Assembly: GCA_963748095.1 (NCBI GenBank)
Contig: CAVVIO010000097.1
Location: forward strand, 124,001 to 188,000
Origin: CAVVIO01 sp963748095
GTDB taxonomy: Bacteria; Bacteroidota; Bacteroidia; Bacteroidales; UBA10428
Length of the DNA: 64,000 nucleotides
Direction: 5' to 3'
Part shown: in pieces, positions 17,983 to 25,824 of the stretch
Numbering within the stretch: position 1 is the first letter of the stretch
Layout: each line of letters begins with the position of its first letter
Made by a program: the position numbers and the translations under genes
Notes under the pieces: model-generated
Seen by the model: the letters and a program-made list of their open reading frames with translations, nothing else
Told to the model about the DNA's origin: nothing
Databases searched by the model: none

Positions 17983-20331
17983 TCAGAACGGATAACCGAG
18001 TCCGAATTGTACGGTAAAATCACTTAACCGTAAGGGCCGGTTGGCAATGATCCATTTATTATCCCCCTGAATAGCCGGATCCCTTAGTTTAATCCCAAAA
18101 TCGAACCGGATCAGTAAATAGGAGAAATCGAACCGTGTACCGAAGCCACTGCCTACGGCAATATCTTTATAAAACTTATTCCACTTGAATTCGGCCCCCG
18201 GACGACTGGGCTCGTTCCGTACCGACCAGATATTTCCGGCATCAATAAACAAAGCACCTTCCAGTTTCCAAATTAAATGAAAACGATACTCAAGATTTGC
18301 TTCCAGTTTCATATCTGCCAATGAATTTGGATAACCTACCGTATCCCCCTGATAAGATCCGGGACCCAGACTCCGGGTACTCCAGGCACGAATACCATTT
18401 GGTCCGCCGGCAAAATATTTCTTTTCAAACGGTAGTGAAATGGAATTTCCGTAAGGATATCCCACTCCGATAAAAATTCTGGATACGACCTTATTACCCT
18501 GATTAATTACATTATAATGCCGGAAATCGATATCCGTTTTGAAATACTGAAAAAAAGGCACTCCAAAATATTGATAACTGCTATCATTTGTTGATTTTGT
18601 CCCGTTGGTAACCTTGCTGTATGCATATAGAAGATTCCCTGCCGATTCTAGTGTTGCCTTTAAATATATAAAATTATGTTTCTTTTCAAGGTCCTGATTG
18701 GAATATTCAAAACCATACCGCATATCAGATACCAGGTGATTAATATAACTTGCCTTCAGATAATTATTGGGTTCAATATATGTAGCGTAATAAGCGCTAT
18801 CAATCTGAGACAGTTTTACATAATTCAGTTCAAAAGGTAACAAAGTGTGTGTTATATAGCTGTTGCCTTTCCATTGATACCCGAATGATCCGTTGACAAT
18901 GGTCCGTAAATATTCGGGGCGGTTTTGATAGTTGTATGCTACTGTCACCGTTGTTTTTGGATTAAATTTTTTTACAAATCCCCTGGAACGGATCGGCAGA
19001 AGAAACTTGGGAAACTGTATGTTTGTCTGTACACCGAGTTCGTGCATATTCGACAGTACATTGGTTATAGGATTTCTTATACCTTCGATTGCCCCGGTAA
19101 ATCTGATCTGAAAAACCTCAGCTCCTCTGAATAAATTCCAATTGTAATACGAAAAGTTTTCACGGATTCCCAAGTCCCCCGATGAATTGGTGCCCAGTGT
19201 CTCGAATTGGAAGGACTGTACTTTGCGACGTGTTAGTTCAATATTACAATTGAGCGGATAATGGCCGAGCGAATCACTTTTATCGTTTTTGGGTTCATTG
19301 AAATTAATATTGACCATCTTATAGATTCCCAATGAAGACAAATGCAAATATGTCTTATTGACATTATCCTGTCTGTATAATTCACCCGGAAGTATGTAAT
19401 TGGACTGAGAAATCACGTTTGGTTTGATTCTTAACTTTCCGGAATGCAAGAAATCAATATTTTCATAAATTAATGTATCACTGGAAACATTCTTTGAAGT
19501 AGTATCGTTGAATGATAAAGCTGAATTAAAATTCAGATTTACAAATACATGGCTGATTTTGTATTGACGATGTTCCATCGGTTTTCCAGGGTTCTCCTGT
19601 GTTCCTTCCATAAATTCTTTTATCCCCAGTGTCAGGTCAATCTTATTTACACCAGGAAGTTTTACTGCATCAAAATAAATGTATTCTTTAGAAAATTTAT
19701 AATATCCTTTGTTTCTGAGGTAATTTTCTATTCTTATGCGCTCGCGTTGCAGGCGTTCTTTATCAAAAATCTGCCCGGAGTGAATCAACGAATTTACCGT
19801 ATCCGCGAATATCAGCGGACGTAAGCTGGTATCCTCGAAGAAATAATTAATTTTATTAATGATATAGGGTTTGTTCAATTTGATATTGTAGGTAACTTTT
19901 GCCTTTCGTTTTTTTATTTTGACACTATCGGTTACTACAGCATGATAATATCCCTTACTTTTGAGGTATTCTATAAACATCTCCTTCGTATCATTGGTCC
20001 TGTATTTATCGTAAATCACAGGTTCCTCACCAATCTTTCGCAACCAGTTATTGGGCCATCCCTTTTTTTTGATATTTGAAAGATTATACAATCCCAAATG
20101 AAATTTTACGCCAAGAATGGTTTTATTTGGTCTCTGTTTTTCATAACCTTTTAATGTATTCGGATCTATTCCTTTTTTACTGTCTATCAGTATTTCATTT
20201 TTAACCAGTAGGTTTTTTTCTTTCGGAACATATTTTGTTGAAGAACAAGATGTTATATTAATAAACACAACAATTGCCAGAGCCAACTTGATAAAAGTTG
20301 CTTTATTGTATTTTATATTTTGTTTTTTCAA
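17983..20331 (-). CDS. tamL: TamL/BamA-family outer-membrane lipoprotein (POTRA plus beta-barrel)
   Basis: About 782 residues when started at the TTG at 20331. That start gives a clean lipoprotein signal (MKKQNIKYNKATFIKLAL, hydrophobic core, NITSC with Cys at 29); the longer TTG frame at 20367 begins inside the promoter box and is rejected. The N-terminal half has POTRA-like repeats (segments KKKGWPNNWLRKIGEEPVIYD, YLKSKGYYHAVVTDSV, ENYLRNKGYYKFSKEYI). The C-terminal half is a 16-strand-type Omp85 barrel with FFAGGPNGIRAWSTRSLGPG-like segment (KYFAGGPNGIRAWSTRSLGP) and a terminal aromatic (GLGYPF). Lipidated TamA-like proteins (TamL) are typical of Bacteroidota and act with TamB in moving material to the outer membrane. 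Neighbours are an RNA methyltransferase and porT. Confidence 0.85.
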   Translation of the reverse strand: MKKQNIKYNKATFIKLALAIVVFINITSCSSTKYVPKEKNLLVKNEILIDSKKGIDPNTLKGYEKQRPNKTILGVKFHLGLYNLSNIKKKGWPNNWLRKIGEEPVIYDKYRTNDTKEMFIEYLKSKGYYHAVVTDSVKIKKRKAKVTYNIKLNKPYIINKINYFFEDTSLRPLIFADTVNSLIHSGQIFDKERLQRERIRIENYLRNKGYYKFSKEYIYFDAVKLPGVNKIDLTLGIKEFMEGTQENPGKPMEHRQYKISHVFVNLNFNSALSFNDTTSKNVSSDTLIYENIDFLHSGKLRIKPNVISQSNYILPGELYRQDNVNKTYLHLSSLGIYKMVNINFNEPKNDKSDSLGHYPLNCNIELTRRKVQSFQFETLGTNSSGDLGIRENFSYYNWNLFRGAEVFQIRFTGAIEGIRNPITNVLSNMHELGVQTNIQFPKFLLPIRSRGFVKKFNPKTTVTVAYNYQNRPEYLRTIVNGSFGYQWKGNSYITHTLLPFELNYVKLSQIDSAYYATYIEPNNYLKASYINHLVSDMRYGFEYSNQDLEKKHNFIYLKATLESAGNLLYAYSKVTNGTKSTNDSSYQYFGVPFFQYFKTDIDFRHYNVINQGNKVVSRIFIGVGYPYGNSISLPFEKKYFAGGPNGIRAWSTRSLGPGSYQGDTVGYPNSLADMKLEANLEYRFHLIWKLEGALFIDAGNIWSVRNEPSRPGAEFKWNKFYKDIAVGSGFGTRFDFSYLLIRFDFGIKLRDPAIQGDNKWIIANRPLRLSDFTVQFGLGYPF

Positions 20332-20354
20332 CTGGAAGAAACTGCTATTTTTAC

Positions 20355-20372
20355 TACTTTCGCGCAAAGATA
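20355..20372. promoter_or_regulatory. Back-to-back divergent promoter boxes between tamL and the RNA methyltransferase gene
   Basis: The minus strand reads TATCTTTG (20365-20372), a perfect -7 box for tamL; the plus strand reads TACTTTCG (20355-20362), a one-mismatch box for the methyltransferase. Together they form the near-palindrome TACTTTCGCGCAAAGATA. The two start codons (both TTG) lie 26 and 34 bases away. Confidence 0.55.
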
Positions 20373-20387
20373 ATCTTTTTAATTATA

Positions 20388-21173
20388 TTGAAATCAGAAG
20401 TATTAAGTAAGAATAAGATCAAATATCTTCATTCTTTACAGCAAAAAAAATACCGTTCTGTTCATAAAGCTTACCTGATTGAGGGTGACAAGCTTGTGAA
20501 AGAAGCTATATCTCAACCGCATCAACAAATTTCATGCCTGGTAGCCACTGAAAAATGGTTGAAAAATTCAGATATTTATCAGCAAAATAATATTGATGAA
20601 CTCATTATAGTTAAAGAACAAGAACTTTCTAAGATCAGTAGTTTTGTAACTCCCGGCCAGGCCATCGCTGTATTACCGGTCATCGAAAATATTCCTGAAA
20701 AAAAAGTTATACAAAACGATCTCTCATTGGTCCTCGACACAGTTCAGGATCCGGGAAATCTGGGTACGATCCTTCGAATAGCCGACTGGTTTGGAATACG
20801 TCATGTATTCTGCTCGAATGACTGTGTGGACTGTTACAACCCCAAGGTAGTGCAGTCCAGCATGGGGGCAATTTTAAGAACAACCGTTATTTATGACAGG
20901 CTTGAAAATGTATTTGAAGTCTATCAGCCAGACAACCATTTCATCCGTTACGGAACTTTCCTTGAAGGTAAGAATATTTATGATGAACCACTCGGAAAAA
21001 AAGGTTTTATTGTGCTGGGAAATGAATCGAAGGGTATTTCCGGAAATTTATGGAAACACATCGACATCAAACTGCATATTCCCGGTTATGCCTCCGGAAA
21101 TACAAAATCGGAATCGCTTAATGTGTCGATAGCTGCAGCCATAGTCTGCTCTGAATTCAGAAGAAGAAGTTAA
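20388..21173 (+). CDS. TrmH/SpoU family RNA 2'-O-methyltransferase (RlmB-like)
   Basis: 261 residues from the TTG at 20388; the upstream ATG at 20298 would overlap tamL and its promoter and adds non-family sequence. N-terminal substrate-binding domain (KIKYLHSLQQKKYRSVHKAY, LIEGDKLVKEAI) and C-terminal SPOUT knot with the three family motifs: LVLDTVQDPGNLGTILRIADWF, GFIVLGNESKGIS, and IPGYASGNTKSESLNVSIAAA. It methylates a ribose 2'-OH in rRNA or tRNA using SAM; the target base cannot be told. It lies convergent with porT (7 bases apart) and divergent from tamL. Confidence 0.9.
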   Translation: MKSEVLSKNKIKYLHSLQQKKYRSVHKAYLIEGDKLVKEAISQPHQQISCLVATEKWLKNSDIYQQNNIDELIIVKEQELSKISSFVTPGQAIAVLPVIENIPEKKVIQNDLSLVLDTVQDPGNLGTILRIADWFGIRHVFCSNDCVDCYNPKVVQSSMGAILRTTVIYDRLENVFEVYQPDNHFIRYGTFLEGKNIYDEPLGKKGFIVLGNESKGISGNLWKHIDIKLHIPGYASGNTKSESLNVSIAAAIVCSEFRRRS

Positions 21174-21180
21174 AACTGTC

Positions 21181-21906
21181 TTATTCAAAGTGAAATGAGA
21201 TCATCACCAATGATGAAGTTATACGGTCAATAGCATTTGTAAAAACAGCAATATCACCTGGAGGAGGTTCCCCTTTTCTGTTTGTAGTTGAAAAGATATT
21301 TCGCAGGCCAGCCGAATATTTTACTTCAATCGAAAATTTGAAATATGTCAGATAAAAATCCACTCCCATACCAATTTCATAATAATAATCAACCGGTTTG
21401 ATCATAATAAGCTGATCGATCGGATCGTATTGCTTTTTAGAAGCCAGATCGACCCGCACATTAGCGCCACCAATCAGGTATGGCCTGAAATTATTGAGCC
21501 GCTTTGATTTGTATTTGATCAGTAAAGGGAATTCAAGGTACGAAGCTTCGATCTTGTATGGTTTATTATCCGGTGTCATAATCGCCCCTGAGCTGTCTGT
21601 AAATTCAAGCAACCTGTCACCGAATGAAATTCCGGGTAAAAAACGCAGATCCCAATATTCAGCCAGTCTTAAATTCGAAATGGCATGTACATGGAATCCG
21701 GGATCGAGGTTTGCCACGTCAACAAAGATAGAATGATCCCTGGCATATTTCGATTGCCGGATATTGTAATCCATTGTATTTAATCCCAGTGAAAAACCGA
21801 AATGCAGGAGCCTGTCATCGTGTGTGGGATCATTTTTGACCTTTGGTTTCTGTGCCGCCAGATTAAAAGATGCCAAAATAAATATGAGAAATATGAAATG
21901 CTTCAA
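21181..21906 (-). CDS. porT: PorT-like outer-membrane beta-barrel protein (type IX secretion)
   Basis: 241 residues, the length of Porphyromonas gingivalis PorT. A TTG start at 21906 gives a signal peptide (MKHFIFLIFILASFNLAAQ). The mature part has alternating hydrophobic beta-strands: LHFGFSLGLNTMDYNI, RFLPGISFGDRLLEF, IEASYLEFPLLIKYKSKR, YLIGGANVRVDLASKK, YYEIGMGVDFYLTYFKFSIEVKYSAGL (in part), and a C-terminal SSLVMISFHFE. PorT is needed for the type IX secretion system. A T9SS tail protein at 25.3 kb shows the organism uses this route. Adjacent RNA methyltransferase and TamL genes match the neighbourhood often seen for porT. The assignment rests on length, strand pattern and context. Confidence 0.8.
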   Translation of the reverse strand: MKHFIFLIFILASFNLAAQKPKVKNDPTHDDRLLHFGFSLGLNTMDYNIRQSKYARDHSIFVDVANLDPGFHVHAISNLRLAEYWDLRFLPGISFGDRLLEFTDSSGAIMTPDNKPYKIEASYLEFPLLIKYKSKRLNNFRPYLIGGANVRVDLASKKQYDPIDQLIMIKPVDYYYEIGMGVDFYLTYFKFSIEVKYSAGLRNIFSTTNRKGEPPPGDIAVFTNAIDRITSSLVMISFHFE

Positions 21907-22183
21907 TCGTTCTATTTTAGTATGAGAATTAATCGTAAAACGAAAATGCCCCTAAAATAGTATTTTTAATTAAATTGAGACGAATAATCTTTGTAGTTAT
22001 CGTTTGATATATAAAGATATGTTCCGGAAACATTATTAAAAATAAATTCTTCAGATCATGAATTATCAACTTTCTTCGGGTAAAATCAATTCTTATGAAA
22101 TAACCGTTCCGGAAAATGTTACTTTAATTCAAATGCTTTTTTATATTTTTACCCACTTCAAATAAAAATTAAAAGTCATTAGC

Positions 22184-23260
22184 ATGTATACATACGATTA
22201 TTTATTGAATTTCACTGTTAAGGTTTTCAAAAAAATGGGATGTACCGAAACGGATGCAATGAAAGCAGCCAAAGTGTTTCTGGCAGCCGAACTGCGCGGA
22301 CTTTCCTCCCACGGGATGATACGGATAAAAGATTATTTCCAGTTATGGGAAGCCGACCGCATTAACGTTAATCCCAATATCAGGATAGTACATGAAACTC
22401 CCAGCACAGCCGTAGTGGATGGTGATGGTGCCATTGGGATGATCGCTGCCACACGTTCGATGGAAGTTGCTATCGAGAAAGCCAGAACAGCCGGATCGGG
22501 ATGGGTATCCACACGCGGATCGAACCATTTCGGTATTGCCGGTTACTATGCCATGATGGCCCTGGAACACGACATGATAGGAATTACCATGACCAATGCC
22601 AATCCGCTGGTAGCGCCTACATTTTCGATCAGCCGTTTGCTCGGAACCAATCCGATTGCCGTTGCCATTCCGGCCGGAAAACAACCCCCGTTTGTTGCCG
22701 ATTTCGCTACCACTCCCATTGCAAGGGGTAAATTAGCCGTAGCTGAAAAAAAAGGTGAGAAAACACATTTCGGATATGTTCAGGACAAAAACGGAAATCC
22801 TTGCGACGAACCTTCAATATTAAAAGAAGGCGGTTCGATGCTGACCCTTGGCGGCGACTACGAACATGGCAGCCACAAAGGTTATTGCATGAGTGCTGTG
22901 GTGGATATATTTTCAGCCGTTTTTTCCGGAGCTAATTTCGGACCTTTCGTACCTCCTTCGGTTGCTTACCTGCCGGTACTTGATAAAAAAGTGGGTGAAG
23001 GAACAGGTCACTTTTTCGGTGCCATGCGCATTGATGCCTTTCAACCGGCCGATGCCTTTAAATCGAAGATGGACGAGTGGATCGAAACTTTCCGCAACGC
23101 CAAAAGCGCCCCCGGTAAACCGAAAGTGCTTATTCCTGGAGATATCGAACGTGAAAAAGAAGAAAAGATCAGAAAGGAAGGAATTTCTATAATCCCTGCT
23201 ATTGCCAGTGATCTGAAAGAAATTGCCGGAAAACTGGATGTTCCTTTTGAGATAATGTAA
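22184..23260 (+). CDS. Ldh family NAD(P)-dependent malate/lactate/ureidoglycolate dehydrogenase (Ldh2)
   Basis: 358 residues of the Ldh_2 family, which is unrelated to the Rossmann-fold malate dehydrogenases. Motifs: ELRGLSSHGMIRIKDY (catalytic His in SHG), GSGWVSTRGSNHFGIAGYYAMMAL, NPLVAPTFSISRLLGTNPIAVAIP and GGDYEHGSHKGYCMSAVVDIF. The family reduces 2-oxoacids or oxidises ureidoglycolate, so the true substrate is open. It stands alone between porT and the nitroreductase on opposite strands. 277 bases upstream are AT-rich without a clear promoter. Confidence 0.88.
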   Translation: MYTYDYLLNFTVKVFKKMGCTETDAMKAAKVFLAAELRGLSSHGMIRIKDYFQLWEADRINVNPNIRIVHETPSTAVVDGDGAIGMIAATRSMEVAIEKARTAGSGWVSTRGSNHFGIAGYYAMMALEHDMIGITMTNANPLVAPTFSISRLLGTNPIAVAIPAGKQPPFVADFATTPIARGKLAVAEKKGEKTHFGYVQDKNGNPCDEPSILKEGGSMLTLGGDYEHGSHKGYCMSAVVDIFSAVFSGANFGPFVPPSVAYLPVLDKKVGEGTGHFFGAMRIDAFQPADAFKSKMDEWIETFRNAKSAPGKPKVLIPGDIEREKEEKIRKEGISIIPAIASDLKEIAGKLDVPFEIM

Positions 23261-23361
23261 ATCAAGCTTTTCGTTGTTTACCTATGGATGTACTTCGTGT
23301 CCCTTTGTTGTAAAAGTTTACTAAAATAGTACCCAAAGAACTTGTAAAAAGTCTCCTGTTT

Positions 23362-24111
23362 TTATTCGTTATTCATAAATCCCTGCTTTTCGATGGTTTT
23401 CAGAAATTCCTTCGAAAAGAAAACATTATCTTTTTTTGAATAGCGGTTATCCGTGAAAATCTGTGCAAGGGTCTCTTTCCCGTTTTCCTTTAACAGATCC
23501 ACAGTTTGTTCGAGGGCTTCTTTATCGGCATAAATAAGGTCGATATCTTCGGAAGTGTAATCATTATACTTTTCATAATGAATCACACCATTGAGCGGCA
23601 ATCGGTCCGTCAGTTCCGGATTTTCATCGGGATATCCGATGGTAAGGGTGGTAATGGGAACCACACTTTCCGGCAGTTCAAGAATGTCGATAATCTTCCC
23701 GGACATGTATGTAGTTGTACCCAAATAACAAATTCCCATTCCAAGATTTTCTGCTGCAACGGCAACATTCTGTGCAACCAGCAACGCATCGATGGCAGCT
23801 GTGAAAAACGAAAGGAAATTATCGTAGCCAGGCTCCGCCTTCCGCTGACGGCACCACTTGTTAAACCGGTTGAAGTCGGCGCAAAATGTTACAACCACAG
23901 GAGCCTGCAGCACCATGTCCTGCTTGAAATGTGCTTCCCACAATTGTTCTTTTAATTTCCTGTCGCGTGTTACCACCATACTGTAAACCTGCATATTTCC
24001 GGTGGTGGAGGCTCGTGTTCCTGCTGCAAGTATTTCTTCGAGTACGATATCTTCTATCGGATCGCTTTTATATTTCCGGATAGAACGGTGATTAAAAATT
24101 GTATCAAGCAT
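23362..24111 (-). CDS. Nitroreductase family flavoprotein (NfsA/Frp-like)
   Basis: 249 residues from ATG 24111 (MLDTIFNHRSIRKYKSDPI); an in-frame TTG seven codons upstream is less likely. FMN-binding motifs are NHRSIRKY at the N-terminus, STTGNMQVYSMVVTRD, and AENLGMGICYLGTTTYMSG with the family's substrate-access loop; TIGYPDENPELTDRLPLNGVIHY is typical of the NfsA/FRP subgroup. It reduces nitro compounds, quinones or FMN with NAD(P)H in the cytoplasm. Divergent from phzF. Confidence 0.88.
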   Translation of the reverse strand: MLDTIFNHRSIRKYKSDPIEDIVLEEILAAGTRASTTGNMQVYSMVVTRDRKLKEQLWEAHFKQDMVLQAPVVVTFCADFNRFNKWCRQRKAEPGYDNFLSFFTAAIDALLVAQNVAVAAENLGMGICYLGTTTYMSGKIIDILELPESVVPITTLTIGYPDENPELTDRLPLNGVIHYEKYNDYTSEDIDLIYADKEALEQTVDLLKENGKETLAQIFTDNRYSKKDNVFFSKEFLKTIEKQGFMNNE

Positions 24112-24200
24112 AATCAGATATATTTTTTGCAAAGAAACGAAGAATCGACATTTTATGAAAATTGAATATCATAAACTTTTTTAAATTAGAGCTGACCGTT

Positions 24201-24208
24201 TATTTTTG
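24201..24208 (+). promoter_or_regulatory. Possible promoter -7 box for the PhzF-family gene
   Basis: TATTTTTG fits TAnnTTTG, with TTTT 20 bases upstream instead of TTTG. The leader to the ATG would be about 140 bases, long for this organism, so this is tentative. Confidence 0.35.
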
Positions 24209-24281
24209 TGTTAGTATTAAATGTCAACAGACTCTCTCAGAGATGGGGAAACTAAGATTAAAAATGATGCGTTATTTTCTT

Positions 24282-24301
24282 GGTTGCAGGTTGCAGGTTG
24301 C
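24282..24301 (+). repeat. Short tandem repeat GGTTGCA, 2.9 copies
   Basis: Three consecutive copies of a 7-base unit (the third lacks its last base) in the non-coding stretch between the nitroreductase and phzF genes. No function seen. Confidence 0.7.
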
Positions 24302-24348
24302 TGACTACTAAATTCTGAATTCTAACTACTTACTACAAATAAAAATTC

Positions 24349-25254
24349 ATGAAAAAAATAAATTACTACATCACAGATGTTTTTACAGATAAGCAATTCG
24401 GTGGAAACCAACTGGCAGTGATACCCGATGGAAAAGGACTGAACGGCGAACTGATGCAAAAAATCGCCCGTGAATTTAATTTTTCGGAAACCACATTTGT
24501 TACACCTCCCGATAACCCGGAAAATGATTGTAAAGTAAGGATATTCACACCCGGTAACGAAGTGCCCACAGCAGGACATCCAACCATTGGAACTACTTTT
24601 ATATTAATGAGCGAAGAATTATTGTCCCCGAAAAAATCGGGCCGGATTATTATGGAACAAAAGGTAGGCGACATACTCGTAAATTTTAAAAAGGAAGGCA
24701 ACGCATATAATTCCATTACCATGTTTCAGCCTTTACCGGAATTCGGTCGGGTACATGAAAACATAAGTCTTATTGCAGAAATTTTATCAGTCGATCCGGG
24801 TGATATTATGCAGGGATATCCAATACAAAGTATATCGTGCGGAAATAATTTTCTTTATATTCCGGTAAACTCGATCAAAACTCTTGAAAAAATAAAAGTA
24901 CGCACCGACCTGCTCGAAAAGCATGAAAAAGAGCTGGATACCACAGAGCTTTATGTTTTTTCAACGGAAACCATAAATAAAAATGCCACTACCCATGGAC
25001 GGATGTTTGCTCCCATGTTCGGTATAACTGAAGATCCAGTAACAGGAAGCGCCAGTGGCCCGCTGGGTTGTTACCTGGTAAAATATGGTTTGTCGGACGG
25101 GAAAAAAATTATTTGTGAGCAGGGCTATGAAATGGGAAGACCCGGAACCGTTCATGTAACTATTGAACATGAACAGAACCGGATCTCAGCAGTGAAGGTT
25201 GGCGGTGTAGGTGTACTTGTAGGGAAAGGGCAATTATTTATTGATGAAACTTAA
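24349..25254 (+). CDS. PhzF family isomerase/epimerase
   Basis: 301 residues of the PhzF/diaminopimelate-epimerase-like fold. Family motifs: QFGGNQLAVIPDG, REFNFSETTFV (with the catalytic Glu), EVPTAGHPTIGTTFIL, and in the second lobe FGITEDPVTGSASGPLGCYL. The only well-characterised member isomerises a phenazine precursor, but most family members sit outside phenazine clusters and have no known substrate; nothing around this gene suggests phenazine synthesis. Cytosolic, probably monocistronic. Confidence 0.88.
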   Translation: MKKINYYITDVFTDKQFGGNQLAVIPDGKGLNGELMQKIAREFNFSETTFVTPPDNPENDCKVRIFTPGNEVPTAGHPTIGTTFILMSEELLSPKKSGRIIMEQKVGDILVNFKKEGNAYNSITMFQPLPEFGRVHENISLIAEILSVDPGDIMQGYPIQSISCGNNFLYIPVNSIKTLEKIKVRTDLLEKHEKELDTTELYVFSTETINKNATTHGRMFAPMFGITEDPVTGSASGPLGCYLVKYGLSDGKKIICEQGYEMGRPGTVHVTIEHEQNRISAVKVGGVGVLVGKGQLFIDET

Positions 25255-25282
25255 TAAGCTGCTTGTTTATTCCGGCAGGTGA

Positions 25283-25585
25283 TCAGGTAAGATGAATATT
25301 CCTGATTATCTCCGTATTGTTAATCTTTAGTTTGATAATATAGATGCCGGGTTCGAAACGGGATTCTCTTATCCGGGAACCATTAACCAGGTTTCTGATC
25401 CTTTTTATAACCCTGCCCGACAGATCCATAATTTCCAACGATTGAATAATACCTGAATTTGGTTCAACAGTAACAATGATCTCATCCCGTCTTTCCATGT
25501 TTTGCGAAATCCGTGTTATATAACTTTCATACATTGGCATTGTCATGCGTTTTTCATATGTGGGATTCATTAGTAAAGCTTCCAT
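25283..25585 (-). CDS. Isolated type IX secretion sorting-domain (type A CTD) protein
   Basis: 100 residues whose C-terminal 65 or so match the T9SS type A tail: EPNSGIIQSLEIMDLSGRVI, a linker, RFEPGIYIIKLKINNTEIIRNIHL. The pattern LxIxDLxGRxV...LxPGxYxIKI is the sorting signal normally at the end of long secreted proteins. Here there is no signal peptide and no cargo domain; the start is preceded by GGAGAGAAAG. The 239 bases upstream contain stops in all frames and no hidden cargo gene. It may be the end of a decayed secreted protein or a real small protein; export without a signal peptide is not expected. Confidence 0.6.
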   Translation of the reverse strand: MEALLMNPTYEKRMTMPMYESYITRISQNMERRDEIIVTVEPNSGIIQSLEIMDLSGRVIKRIRNLVNGSRIRESRFEPGIYIIKLKINNTEIIRNIHLT

Positions 25586-25824
25586 CTTTCTCTCCGTTTT
25601 TTAAGTGAAAAAGAAAGAGTGTCATAAGTCCAGCATGAATTCCGACACCCTTCCTTTCAGCATTAACCCATAACCTAAATTATTTTTTAATTACTTCCCG
25701 GAACTAACCTTTTTAACCGGGTTTCTGAAATAATAAGTCGGAATGCAGGTAAAAATGTCAATGGAAATTGTATAATTTCTTTTGATTCTTAAAAAAAGAA
25801 AAATGAAAGGGAAATGAATAGATT

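Noticed and set aside
22058..22165. 35-residue open frame (begins MNYQLSSGK) upstream of the Ldh2 gene
   Set aside because: No start signal, no signal peptide or motif, and no conservation evidence; likely chance.
24282..24301. Start of a CRISPR array or mobile-element end at the GGTTGCA repeats
   Set aside because: Units are 7 bases with no spacers, and there is no transposase or cas gene anywhere in the window.
24349..25254. PhzF gene as a sign of phenazine biosynthesis
   Set aside because: No other phz genes are present and most PhzF-family members have unrelated roles.
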